Below are positions 36,976 through 48,922 of a stretch of 64,000 nucleotides of DNA, one piece after another; the first letter of the stretch is position 1, and the number at the start of each line of letters is the position of its first letter. The position numbers were made by a program, and so were the translations under genes. Source of the DNA: Druceiella hillmani (Eukaryota; Arthropoda; Insecta; Lepidoptera; Hepialidae); assembly GCA_039881145.1 (NCBI GenBank), contig JAYKKI010000005.1, positions 24,795,501-24,859,500 of the forward strand, read 5' to 3'. The notes beneath the pieces are model-generated. The model worked only from the letters and a program-made list of their open reading frames with translations, made no database searches and was not told where the DNA came from.

Positions 36976-38620
36976 TGGACTTGAGACCTGGTGGAGCTGA
37001 AACTGTTGATTTTGATGTTGTGGAATGGTTCAATTTATTTGAATTCTTGGACCACTTCCCCACACCCTCTACTTATTTTATGTGAATTTTTTTAAATATA
37101 TTGTGTATAGGAAGGACCTATCTTTTGTAACGAGTAAAAGGATACATCGAAAAAGTTCAATTGCTTTACTAGTTGAATAAAGCTAAGATACATAAAGTAA
37201 ATGTGAAGCTGAAAATTGGATAAAAAGCGTAAAGTATTTATCATGAAAATCCAATTTTTTTCTCTAGAAATATTTAGAAAAATAATGAACCTTGCGAGCA
37301 TACGTAACCGAACTGCTGAATTAATATCACATATCGAAATTACGCAACATAAATGTTATGTAATCTTTTCCTTTGTGGGTAATGTGATTTATTTGTGACT
37401 AAAAAGGACAAATAAAAGCGGTAATTGTTACACGATGCGTAGCGTGATCTACGATGGGTGTCTTAATTGTATTATTAAGAAAGGCCGAGTTGTGACTGTA
37501 AAAATAAAGCAATTCGGGAAAATAGACTGCTCCGTTATTCTTGTCGAGTATACTGAGATCGTTAACCAATTGTTTGAGTCGTGCCTGTTGCAAATGTTAG
37601 AAATAAGAAGTTCTACAAAAAAAAGAGACTGTAGTGTCAGACATTACCGCCGTTATTATGACGTAGACGTTGAATTTTATTTAAATTTTTGTTATTAATG
37701 CGTATCTGGTATATTTATTAACATTCTCTTTGGATTTAATGGTCTATACATTTTTTATGGTTATGGTTGTACTTTTATCTCACGTATCGTGATACTTTAA
37801 TTAAATTAGGAAATTTTCAAAATCCATATCAGCATCCTCGTATCTTTTTGAGTTTTTGAGATACACACTTCGAGTTTAAGATAAGTTACAACACATGCAA
37901 TCCTCGCTAAAAAACTTCCTCCTCTTAAAACAATACTCGGTCTACTCGGATTCCTTTATTGACACTAATTGAATCTGTTATACCTACACTTTGCGGAGTA
38001 GGTAGAATGAAAATTGTCACAAACTTTCATCCTCTTTGAAACGAGACTAAGAGGGCACCACTATATCTATTTTAGCCAACCTATTGTAGTTTTAAATGAA
38101 ATTTGCAGAAGCTGTCACTTTTGGGCGCGACATTTAGGTACAATTGACTTTCCACATCAAGCACCGATTGCGAAATTATGAAGTTAAACACCGCGACAGT
38201 ATCTTATTAATTTCTAGTTACTCCCAATGACTATGGACTTAAAATTTCTGTGCTATATCTAAGAATGAAACAACATTAATGTAGCATTTTTAGGCAGAGG
38301 AACGTGAAATATTAAACAAAGAAGCGAATTTACACTATACTCAGACCAGAAATATATCATAATTGTAGTTTGTCACGTTGTAGTTTTTCATATATAATGC
38401 AAGTATATTAAAAAAAAACGCATTGATAAATTAAAACATAAGGATAAAGTAAAGAAAAAATATTGGAGTATATTAATTAATATTCTCCATTCAATGTGTA
38501 AAAATATCGCATCTGAAGGCCGCTCTAAATACCAAGTTAAAGCACTGAATTATGTGAAAATGATTTTATTTCCACATAATAAAGAATTGGGGGACAGAAT
38601 CGCAATATTAATAGCGATTA
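36976..38620. other. AT-rich, nothing recognised
   Basis: Overlapping open frames on both strands at 37,399-37,698 match no family and are probably chance. Confidence 0.45.
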
Positions 38621-38790
38621 TATACACACACATACAAGCATACGCGCACATGAACACGCGTACACACACACACAGAGACACGCACACATACACGCACACG
38701 CACACGCACACACACGCACGTATGCTCACGCACGCACGCACGCTTGCGCGTGGGCACGCATGCGCACGCACACGCACGCAAACGCACCGC

Positions 38791-38838
<48 letters not shown>
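38621..38838. repeat. (CA)n/(CG) purine-pyrimidine tract followed by (TA)n
   Basis: About 170 bp of alternating purine-pyrimidine sequence rich in cacaca, gcacgc and cgcacg (38,621-38,792), then (TA)n from about 38,793. The tract is unusually G+C-rich for this window and has Z-DNA-like alternation. Cys-Val and Thr-His frames across it are artefacts. Confidence 0.95.
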
Positions 38839-38842
<4 letters not shown>

Positions 38843-41700
38843 AATAAATGACAGTAGAGGGTTAAAAATGTCTTTCAAAGGTTTTAATCTCAGTTTTTGC
38901 GCAGATGCTGTTAAAAGTTCGTCCAGTTTTATCTACTTCGAGTTTGCGTGTAATATTTTGATGGATGATTTTTATGCTCATTGAAGTATCTGTCATCGGA
39001 AACCTAAAGCCGCTATGCGTTTATATCCATTTGTGTAACTTCGGAATTATTGGTGAGGGAAGATTAGGGAAAGAATTATTATGAAATAAACATTCTCATA
39101 TTTCTGAAAAAATGACCCATATTTTACCAAAAATGGACAGATTTATAAAGTCAAATTACCTACAATATATAAACATTTCCTACCAGAGAAATTGCGAAGT
39201 GAATCGTAATTACAAATTTAATTGAAATAACAAAATTTAATAACGTTTGTGAAGTCTTGTAAAATAAATGCGACGAGTTCGTTATTTAGAAGAGACATAA
39301 TACAGAAACGCGTTAGTTTATGTCGTTTATGAATATACGATGAAGCTTAGAATGTTCAATTACCAGCTGCCTGTCTCGGATTTATCCAGACAAAAATAAA
39401 CCATGGGTGTATTTTATTTTAATCGCTTTTTTATATAATAATTTTCAGCGAATTGACAAACGGCCTTATTAACGTTTTCGTCATTTGTTTCGTGTTAAAT
39501 TGAGAATTACTTATTCAAACTAATAAAATAAAAACGTTACGAAAAACGACCTTTAGTAATAGCTATATGCAGTCCTGATTTTTGTAGACATTATTGACAT
39601 CCTTACTGTGCTTTTATATATTAATATGGTGTGGGTATAATCGTTCAGCTTATTTAAAAAACTGGTCTTAATAGCATCGTATGCATGATGATATTTTACA
39701 CGGCTACAGGGAGTTTAAAAGGTATCATCATACTTTTAAAACTTCTGTAGGTGTCTACAATATCATCATACATCTTATATACGAGTACTTTAGATGATGT
39801 AAAATCATCACTCAGAAATACGTGTGCCCCACTTCTATTCTATTCAATTAGGTCATTAGTGCTTATGTCTCACGTGCACTTAGTACGTAGATACGTACTC
39901 TATATACATTCTAACGCTATTATTATAACGGTGGTGAAAGTTTCACGTTAATTGGATGAACTGTTTTTTTTTCAATCCAATTCAAAAACCCAATAAACAA
40001 ATTTTTCCTGTCGATTAAATTAATTTCTTTACTTATTATAATATAAGTGGTTTTAGTTTTATGCTTTTAGTAATTAACCAACAAGTTTTTTTATATATAT
40101 TCTACTGTTTACCTAGCCTTATAATACTGAGTCCAGAAAGTGGTACATAAATATGACCAAATTTGAAAAACCGGTTTTGCCCACATTTATTGTCCAAATT
40201 AATCAACAATACTAATATTATAAAGACATCTAAATATATTTATTGAAACTTTTAAAATTATTTTAACTGAAAAAAAATTGTGAACCGTCATGGAGCGCCA
40301 GGCAGATGTGAAACATTAAATTGTTTTGTTCACACCAAAATATTTTTAATTGAACAAAAAGCCAATTTTAAGGTAATTGTTCTAAACAAAAAATATGTTT
40401 TTAATTTTATTGTCTTATTTTTGTGAAATAATTTATCGCAGAAACACTTCTTAACAGTCTGTTGAAAATATATTTTTCATTTTATAATAGTTTCAGCTGA
40501 CAAGACGCGAAGCCGGAAAGAGTCCACAAGATGCGAAGCTGGCCGATGGCACGTGGTGACGTGCTATCAGTACATTTTAACTTCAACCCAAACGCGCCGT
40601 TAGATGTTATACATCAGTGACGGATGTTTTGAAATAGTTTTAGTACCACACTGTAAGTTCCTTCGGAATATCTTTCCATGCTACGCATTATCTTTTTTTG
40701 TCATACTCATTGTAAATAACTTTAAAATGAAAGATTTTTGTTTTAAAAATGTATTTTTAAGTTCAAAATTTGTCACAGAAGATATACCAATAATTTAAAT
40801 TTATAAAATATTTTTATTTTACTTCTAATTATTGTACTACCCCTAATTTTTTTCTTGAATCTTGTGGTAAGTTTTTTCACAGACATCAAAATTGTTTTTT
40901 TTATCAAGCTTTAAATGAAAGAGTTTTTGAACTACAGCTCTAATTATACAAAAAAATGGCGTTTTCTCCCTCTTCGATCATTTTGGTTTCTAATACTAGG
41001 ATTTTATTATTTCTCGGGTCAGTAGTTATTGAGTTATCGATTTCAGGAAAACTGATGTTTTTTGTTACTATAATATTTATTTGCTGAAAAAATAATATTT
41101 CATATTGCTAGCTCAGGCAGTTTTTGCGAATCCATACAATATTATTGACACGGTTTTTCCCTTTTTAAGAAAGCTTTCCAAGATTTCTACTTAACTTAAA
41201 ATATCGTTTTTATGTTGACAAAGGAGGACGTCATCTTTCGGAAAAATTGGAATATTAGAATGAATTAAACAATGAAAATGACCTAGGGATAACTTTAAAT
41301 ACACTATTTTCTAATTGAAAGTCATTTGAATTTACAATTTTGATTAGTATTTTTTCTTGGGTGGTTCCATTAAATAACCTAAGGAGCAAACCTAAGTACT
41401 TGCTTGAATTATGACGTTGATTTACTACATAAATTTTTAATGTTTTGGAATAAGTATAATCTCAATGCGTAATGTATTTCTTTTAAAATATTGCGCACGG
41501 AGGCAAACAACTTACTTAAAAAATGTAACGAATTAGTTAGGAACATTTTTATTCTTATTTCTTTATAACCAATGAAGTTAATTCAATATTATCGTCAGTA
41601 CTTTAACCGAAAGTTTGTTGTAGATATTAAATAATAAATACAAAAGTAAGAATATTTATTACCCATTCAATATAGTTACAAGTAACCTAATTTTATTCTT
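38839..41700. other. AT-rich stretch with a GC-richer patch
   Basis: The patch at about 40,500-40,610 holds a local repeat, caagacgcgaagc(c/t)gg near 40,500 and caagatgcgaagctgg near 40,527. No product or family assigned. Confidence 0.45.
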
Positions 41701-41984
41701 CAGTTATTCTTCACCGAGAGCATTTAGAACTCTTCGGTATGTCAATTAAATTTGAAATATTTGAAATATTCTTAACTATTTTTATTGTCATGCCACAAGG
41801 TATATTTGTTTGTTTTTAAAAACGTTTATTAATACGATAATCTTTTTGCATGTTATTCTTTGTTGCCAATATTAAGGAACTGGCTAGTTTTATTTCCTTT
41901 TGTTATTGACATGATAGAATGACAATGGTATTCTCGTATCTATTCATCCGTATATAATGAGATTTAACAAAGATTTTCTTATTT

Positions 41985-42262
41985 GCTACATATTAGTGTT
42001 ATATTATTGTTCATTGTCTAATTTATTTCCTTGTGTTTTAGATTGATATTGACATGATATAGAACATATATCAAATCATTTCATAATTGTGTTTATAATT
42101 ATGTTTACATAGACAATATTAATATGAAATATGGTTTATAATATAAATGAATTGAATTATATTGAATGAAAATTTGTAAAAAATAGATTAACCGTTAAAA
42201 GGAAATTTAATTCCTAAATATATTTTTTTAAAGAAGGAAAAGGCGATTTAATAAAACTCTAT
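41985..42262. repeat. Duplication piece A, partial third copy
   Basis: The segment from gattgatattgacatgatat, through aatatgaaatatggtttata and ataaatgaattgaatta, to ttaaccgttaaaaggaaa and ttaattcctaaatat aligns with 43,430-43,670 (B) and 48,030-48,245 (C). The similarity stops abruptly near 42,262. Confidence 0.65.
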
Positions 42263-42729
42263 TTATTTGGGAAGAAAAAAATGCACAGAAATATTTTCGA
42301 ACTATTCAGTCTAGCCTTCGTTCAGTTAGACATTTGTTCAGGATTCAATAGGATAATCATCCTAAACGCAGTTCAAAATTATGTAGTCTTCTTAGAGGAA
42401 AAAGAAATGGCAAGAATTTTTAAAATTTTAATATTACCACCACAATTTTTAAACACAACCACCACAAGTATTTAATCGCATTGAAGTTTAATAGAAGAAG
42501 TTATACAGAAAGGTTCAGCATTGCTGTCCATCATCGAAGAAAGGGTTCTGAAATATATTACAAAGTAGCGGGTACAATATTTCAATAGACACTATACAAA
42601 AATCGCATTAAAGAAGTGTCCTAATGTAAAACGTCGAATTTTCGGCAAAAGGAAAGTTCATACATCTATTCTTTCGTTCGTCTATCAATCTATAAGAAGC
42701 TTCTAACTTCTAGAAGAAACAAGATATCA
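42263..42729. other. AT-rich spacer between pieces A and B
   Basis: An open frame at 42,281-42,475 (64 codons) is unrecognised. Near 42,660-42,690 there is a decayed cgttcgtctatcaatc motif, like the common lepidopteran repeat. Confidence 0.4.
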
Positions 42730-42773
42730 AATAGAAATTTGCATATAATATTTAAAGTTACTTAACATTGTGT

Positions 42774-42792
42774 TTCCGGGGGCGCCCCGGAA
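42774..42792. repeat. G+C-only hairpin in AT-rich context
   Basis: TTCCGGGG-GCG-CCCCGGAA, a perfect 8-bp stem with a 3-nt loop. In copy C the matching position reads tgttctgagggtg, so the stem is specific to B. Confidence 0.8.
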
Positions 42793-42866
42793 AAATAATT
42801 TAAGACATGAAAAGGGAACAAACATGTAAAGAGAAGTTAAAAAAATTATTTCTTTTCTGCATAAAT

Positions 42867-43141
42867 ATGTGGGATGTACACAATTAAATGAAACTATGCG
42901 ATGTAGTATTATTTCTACTTTCTTTAAGTTCTTTGTAATACAACGAAACCTAGGTTTCGTTGTATTACAACATCTTCAGGTGGGCTATCGTAATACAACT
43001 ATGTTGTAATACAACGAAAGCTAGGTCGTGGTAAAGAAATTAAAGAAAGTAGAAATAATACTACGTCAAGTAGTTTCATTTAATTGTAAATAATGAATTT
43101 CTACAAAATTAACGCCAAATATATTCAAAATGTGGGATGTA
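42867..43141. mobile_element. Penelope-like palindromic element with 12-bp target duplication
   Basis: The element proper is 42,879-43,129. It is flanked by identical atgtgggatgta at 42,867-42,878 and 43,130-43,141. Inside, left and right halves are inverted: gtagtattatttctactttc / gaaagtagaaataatactac, and taatacaacgaaacctagg in both directions. The outer right arm ends in ttaacgccaaatatattca. Copy C has the matching unoccupied site near 47,740 (acataaatacgtagaaag). No coding region. The inverted pair of terminal repeats plus the ribozyme-like core point to a Penelope-like element; a foldback MITE is the alternative. Confidence 0.75.
42945..42984 (-). ncRNA. Hammerhead-ribozyme-like motif, half-sites in palindrome
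   Basis: The minus strand has CCAC-CTGAAGA, stem II GTTG/CAAC with an extra U, GAAAC, loop CTAG, but GTT instead of GTC, and it then runs into the opposite half. The complementary half at 43,011-43,030 on the plus strand keeps CAAC, GAAAG, CTAG, GTC and GTGG but lacks CTGAAGA. Stem I could form between CCAC and GTGG only across the two halves. An active fold from this copy is doubtful. Confidence 0.4.
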
Positions 43142-45906
43142 GTTAAAAAACCTCATTGCGTAGAGCACAAATTAGTTCTTTTAATTTTTTTTTTTAATTG
43201 ATGGGTCATCTCAAAAATTACATTGGAAGCTGTAATTCGACTCTAATATTTCCCATATCCCATATTTAAGCAAATGACTCTTAAGGACGAAAGGAAAATG
43301 CAAAATTTTAAAAACGTTTAATTAAACAAAGTATTTTTGACCTATTCAAGTAATTTTTACATCCATGAAAGATATGCCAGGCTAAATATATATCAATGCA
43401 TATCCTTTTGTTACATCCCATTTTAAATTGACATCTTATATTCTATATTAAATAAAATAAAATACTTGATTGTAATTACATGCGAAGTTAATCCATGTTT
43501 CTCTAAATTACAAATAGCTTTGCTTCAGTTTTTCCATGCCGACAATTTTAGCATGAAATACTTTTTATAATATAAATAAATTATCTTATTTTGAAAGTTT
43601 TAGAAAAACAGGTTAATTGTTATGAAAGAAACCATTTAATTCCTAAATATTTTATCTCTAAAACTTTTTACATCGAAAAATTTGCTTCATAAGAAAACTT
43701 GAAAGGCTGTATTGTCTGCGCGGAGGAAGCAACGAGGCGAAAAAGGTCATTCAATTAATTTCAATATTTTATTCTTTATTATTATTGGCTTACTATCTTC
43801 CATTACTTTCTGACTGAGGGTGGTGTTTTGATCTATTTTTTTTATATTTATCGAATATTCTTATAGCAGAATTTCATTGTAATACGTTTAACTATTATAT
43901 TTTAATTTTGCTTAATTGTCTAACTAGGTATGATTAATGAAATTGTTGATACCTATAAACGACAGAGAAGAAATTGTTTCAATCTAGAAATTAATGATGT
44001 TTTGCGAACTGCTTACGCAAGATGGCTATTATTTCTAATGTATTTATTTAAATAATGCCTTTATTTTAGATTTGATTCATCTTTATTAGTAGTTAAAATT
44101 TAATTTAAAATGTGTATTTATAAATTATAAGGAATATGGGTTTGTTATAAAGCTCGTTGCTTTGCTTATAAATTTCCAGTATTTATATTTCATATTGTTA
44201 GCTACTTTAATGTTTGGTCAATTTTCATTATTCAAGGCGCATTAAAATATCAGCTGGTGAAATATATTGTAAAATATTATTATAAAAGTTATTAAATCAA
44301 TTTATAAATATGATGAAAATCACTTTTGTTTAATTTTTTTAAAATTTTTTAACACAATAAGTCAAACCGGAATAAAAATAGATTGCGGTGAATAAAATTT
44401 AAAACATAAATTAGGAAAATTCAAAAAATGTCGCTGCCATTACAACATTACTTCTTCAAAATTACTTATCTTGAAATCATACACTATTAATCTTGATGAA
44501 TGTGAAAAAAAATCCAATGTACAGAATAACGTTGAATTTGTTATGTTAATTCTTAGTCCCAAACCGCGCATGTTTCAAAAACCAGCTTTGCAAACATTAT
44601 ATGATACCCTCACACGGTTTTCGAAGATCTAATTTTTGTTAGTATCATGGCGTCTCACCTACGGTATTTCTTTTGTTAGTCTCATTTTATTATTTGAGTT
44701 ACTTTATATAATTAGTGTTATTCAGTAGTAGAAGTAAGAATGTGGCCTAAATTAATGCAGGCGGGTATCCTAAAGAAATGGAACTAGTGATTCTTCAAGG
44801 AGATTATTCTGAAAACAAAATTCCCATGTTAATGCATTATTTACATTTTAAAGTTTATGGAAACTTCAAAGAATATTTCAAAGCTTACAAAATGTGACGA
44901 AATAATACTACAAGCTTTCTGTACATACTTAAGCAAATATAAATATTGAAAGATTTAAACCTCTATAGCGTTTTTAATAAATTATTTAAAAATATTAATT
45001 TTATTTTTCATTACATAAACTAGTACGTCTTTCACAGGTGTAATAATATATTATTATTCTCAAAAATACTTTGATTTTTTTTTCTTTCTTAATTATTTTG
45101 CTAGTTATAATTTATATTTGAGACTTGATAGAAAGGTATTTTATTGTTATATAATATCAGCAAACGATTCAAAAGAAATGTTGATCATTACAATATCTAC
45201 ATATATTAATAACCTTAGTCTTCGTTGAGACTATCTACAATTGCTCTTTTGAAAAGTAGAACCAGTTTTAAGCATATTTTTTTAAATTCTACGCTATGAC
45301 ATAATATAATAATCTATATTCCGACTGCAAGAATTTGTTGCAAAATATATATTACATCTAAATATCATTCTAAAATCTTGTATTTTTTTCATCTCAGCCA
45401 TGTTTCCTTTTCTGTCTCTTCTATTTTACCATACTACTTTTCCTTTGTAACTTTGTAAGTGTCTGGTGAGATTTTATTACTTTATTCTCATAGCACCCTG
45501 AAATATTTTGTAGTCTTCTGCATCTTTTGGTCAATTCAGTCATCAATTCTATAAATGTATTTCCTACAAACCAAAAATCGTCCGTCTCACGATGAAAACA
45601 ACATATATAAGTGCTCTTAAGCTAAAATTAAACTAATTTTTATAAATACAAGTTTTATGAACACATTAAAGAAGTTACTGCACTAATATTGCAAGAGTAG
45701 AGTGCGCTAAAACAAATATTTCTATTTTGTATTATGCGCAAAAAAGTCACGCCATATCCATTCACGACAATTTTCCTAAGCACATGCATAAAAAGAATCT
45801 CGGTAAATAATATATAATATACTCTTTCTTGTCTCCACACATATAAACCAGAAAGAGGTGGCCGTTGTATAAAATAGTCATACTCTGTAGTCAGGCACTG
45901 GACACT

Positions 45907-46002
45907 ACATTTGATGTTCTGGTAACCTTCGCATTTTACCTCTACTTTTCTAATAATAAAAAAATAGAGGTAAAATGCGAAGGTTACCAGAACATCAAAT
46001 GT
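45907..46002. repeat. Perfect 38-bp inverted repeat
   Basis: Arms 45,907-45,944 and 45,965-46,002 are exact reverse complements (outer end acatttgatgttctgg, inner end ttacctcta) with a 20-bp AT-rich loop. Copy C has only one diverged version of the right arm (about 50,418-50,452), so the left arm seems to be a later inverted copy of the right. Confidence 0.95.
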
Positions 46003-46300
46003 ATTTCCTGAAGTCTATTATAAACTTAACATACGTTGAAGGACAATAATTGCAGTATTACAAGTGTCTTGTTTAGAAAGATACCTTTGTAATAAAAAAT
46101 TATGAAGTTTATAAAAAATACCTACACCGTTACCAAAAGCCATGTTCGTAAATATAACATGGTCGTGAAATGATTGCCTTTCTAGGTTTTAAAAAATTTG
46201 TTTTCAGAAAAAATAATTCAATTAACTAAAACATCAGGTTAATTGCATTTATTGAAACAACCTTCCTGTTTTTTGTGTGGAGTGTTTTTTATAGCGAATT

Positions 46301-47175
46301 TAAATTTTGTTTAAACTTGATAAGTATATTGACTTGGGCTCTTGATATAGTTAAGTTATTCATCTCACTTTGTTAAAATATACATCCATCTCAGTAAAAT
46401 GCCTTTCGAGCTTTATAATATCCGTGAATACACGAGGTCATCATGGAATAGTATAATATATCATTATGAACTGTTAGTTCATTAAGCATGAAATAATACG
46501 ATATCAAACTGAAAGTTTGGTTTGTTATATCTCAAGGAAGAAACAGTATAATCAATCAAATTATGCGCCTAAACTATCGACATAGTTTTGATATTTTATG
46601 GTAATTTGTTAAACAACCATCAGAAGAAATTTTTTTTGGAACTTTGCTTTCTTTGCTGTGGCGACATAAAGAGGAACATTTTATATTGGATTGGAATGTT
46701 TGATGAAAAGTGAATCGTTATTAACAATCACAAGCGTTCGGCACAATGGTTAGATAAATTGCCAAAATACACTTCAATATTGAATATTCGCTAAAAAAAC
46801 TAAAAGCTTTTATTTGGCGGTTTAGCCCTGCTGTTATCCCTAACTACAATTTTACGAAATTTTATTAATCGATTAACGTGGATATCTATTTTAACCCAGA
46901 GATATTTTTCGTATACCATATATATTCTCATGCATATTTCGTATGTATTTTAAATTTTTTTTAAATCATTGTTAATATCGTTGTAGTAAAGTATAATACA
47001 TAAATACTGCTGGGAATGTAAATTAAAAAAAAAAATTTAAAACTGTCAATAAATTTAAGCTTTTTAGACGCCGCCATTTTTGCGCGCCTTGGATGACGTC
47101 ATAAGTTACACCTGGTGTTTGTTTAGTGTAGGAGTTCTCGTTACTTTAAACATATTTTCAGGTAATAGCCGTTTA
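46301..47175. other. AT-rich spacer between B and the THAP relic
   Basis: The last part (about 47,070-47,160) is GC-richer, with gacgccgccattttt, gcgcgccttggatgacg and tcataagtta. The cgccatttt and gatgacgtcat words fit the 5' untranslated region or terminal part of the THAP-encoding element that follows. Confidence 0.45.
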
Positions 47176-47179
47176 AACC

Positions 47180-47400
47180 ATGGAAGAAGCTTGAAGGCTA
47201 GTTTATAAGTATTGTATTTTGCCTAGGTGCAAAAATACCATTAGGGGTACACCCTATAAAGTGTTTTTTCTTATCCCACGAGATGCAAAGATACGAAAAT
47301 AATGGTGCAAGATTATGAAAAAAGATAAAATACCTCATACAAGTCGCATGCTTTGATGTGAAGATCATTTTAACGTAAATATGTTTTATTCGAATAGTTA
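47180..47400 (+). pseudogene. THAP-domain relic, probably from a DNA transposon
   Basis: THAP is a C2CH zinc-binding, DNA-binding domain found in P-element-like and other transposases and in host proteins derived from them. Reading from ATG at 47,180: MEEA, stop, RLVYKYCILPRC, KNTIRGTPYKVFF, LIPRD, then WCKIMKKDK, and CEDHFN. The zinc ligands are all present: Cys at 47,213 and 47,228, then Cys at 47,357 and His at 47,366 in CEDHF. The conserved Trp is at 47,303 and the Pro is in IPRD. Three in-frame stops (47,192, 47,300, 47,354) make it non-functional. The AVPL-type box and the transposase that should follow are not recognisable before copy C begins near 47,640. Confidence 0.8.
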
Positions 47401-48414
47401 GGATGATTTAGTCAATCAATAGGGAGTTTTGTGTTTAATATCAATCACATAAGCTATAGGTAACTGTGTACATAAACTAGTTTACAAATATTTTATACTA
47501 CTTTCGTTTTTTTGTTTTTTAAGTTAGGAAAAAAACTAAGGAAGTGCAAAAAGACTGTTAGTAGTCATGGTGAATGACAATGGTTTCATAGTGATCTTTG
47601 GTTGCAATTTTAAAGAAAAAAAGGCCTTATAATAAAAATATATTTACATCTAGAAGTAATAAGTAAAATTACTTAAAATTATGTTCTGAGGGTGTTCACA
47701 AACGTTGAAATGTAATCTGAAAACAAATTTTACATAAATACGTAGAAAGAGTTCTTTCAGTAGAGCACAAATAGTTTTTTATTTGCTTTTACAGAAAAAT
47801 AATGATTTGGTGGACTATTTCAAAAAAAGTTGTTGTATCAGAAGCTTTAATTCTTATTTAATATTTCTCCTTCTCTATATTTAAGCAAATTATCCCCAAG
47901 AGAAAAATTAATTACACGAACTAGTAAAAAAATATTTATGAGATATTTAGGAAACTTATATTCTCGTGGAAGATATATTGGACAACATATTTTTTTGATA
48001 TATATCCTTTTGTTTCAAGCTATCTTAAATCGATATCTTATGTTCCGTATTAAAACATTTGTTTTTTATGATTATGTTCGAACTTAATCTGTATCAATTT
48101 ATATTTTAAATGGTTTCTTTACGTAAAACCTTTTGCTATGAAATACAGTTCATAAGGTAGATAAATTATCTTATCTTGAAATTTAAGGAAAAAGCGATTA
48201 ATCGTTATGAAGGAAACAATTTTATTCCTAAATATTTTATGTCTCAAACTTTGCACGTCGATAAATCCCCTCCATAAGATAACTTGAAAAGCTGAATTAT
48301 CTGTACTGGGAAAGTTGCAACGCGAGAAAGGTCATTCATATATCTTAATATTTTATTCATTAATATTATCTAAAGTTTGCTCTCTCCTCCATGGTTTTGA
48401 ATTGCGGGTGGTGA

Positions 48415-48922
48415 AGGTGTCTCAGCGCCGAATTCAAACTTGACGAACGAGCGGTATATCGAATTGATTAACAATATTTTTGCACCGCAGCTACGACAGG
48501 AAGACGGTGATGAATCAGATGTGTGATTTTGGTAAGATTTACCCAATTAGAGCGCTATTTCCGGGAAAAGTCATAGGCCGGTTTGGAGATATAATTTGGC
48601 CACCCAGACTTAACCCCAGCTGACTTTTTTCTATGGAGTTATCTCAAAGTATGTGTTTTTGGTAGCCCTCTTATGGATTTGGAGCAGCTGAAGGCTAAAA
48701 TAACAGAAGTCATCTCGGTCGACGTTCTGCGGCGCGTCATTGCAAATTCGCGCTTACAATTTAAGGAGTGCGCTAGCCGTGATGGGAGACATCTTGATGG
48801 TGTATTATTTCGTATGTAAAATCCGCATAAACGTACTTTAATTTACTGTAATTAAAGTATTATAAATACAATAATTGTTTTTTTATTATTATTGAAAATT
48901 TCAATTCCATGGTAAGACACCT
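48415..48922 (+). mobile_element. Deleted Tc1/mariner-superfamily-like DNA transposon
   Basis: Terminal inverted repeats: AGGTGTCT at 48,415-48,422 and its complement AGACACCT at 48,915-48,922. Similarity extends imperfectly inward to about 27 bp (gaattcaaa / gaattgaaa). Copy B has the empty site near 43,823 (gggtggtg directly joined to ttttgatc), giving the insertion boundaries independently. The 508-bp length and the truncated transposase inside mark an internally deleted, non-autonomous derivative. No clear TA target duplication is left. Confidence 0.8.
48461..48819 (+). pseudogene. Truncated DDE transposase fragment
   Basis: Only the C-terminal half remains. ELINN then IFAPQLRQEDGDESDV (48,461-48,522) is followed by a stop and FW. 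A deletion then removes the segment that should hold the QQDGA-type catalytic Asp. The relic resumes, in shifted frame, as ALFPGKVIGRFGDIIWPPR, then (after a further shift) PADFFLWSYLKVCVFG, the LEQLKAKITEVI segment and DGRHLDGVLFRM before the stop at 48,817-48,819. The WPPRSPDLTP.DFFLWGYLK block is typical of a mariner-like family abundant in arthropods. The N-terminal DNA-binding domain is missing. Not functional. Confidence 0.82.

Larger units (their letters stand above)
42730..46300. repeat. Duplication copy B
   Basis: Collinear with copy C (47,640-50,825) over its length. Paired landmarks (B/C): tagagcacaaat 43,161/47,761; taaattatctta 43,578/48,163; aatattttatt 43,773/48,343; tttgcaaacat/c 44,587/49,620; atattttgta 45,503/50,023; gatgaaaaca / taatgaaaaca near 45,591/50,113; aaatgtattt 45,998/50,447; aaaagccatg 46,134/50,597. 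No conserved open frame. B has roughly 0.5 kb more than C between about 44,650 and 45,380, a further insertion or a deletion in C. Confidence 0.85.

Noticed and set aside
37399..37698. Overlapping sense/antisense gene pair
   Set aside because: Both frames are short, overlap each other, and neither has a recognisable motif.
38550..38847. Cys-Val and Thr-His rich open frames at 38.5-38.8 kb
   Set aside because: Translations of CA/TG repeats, open on both strands.
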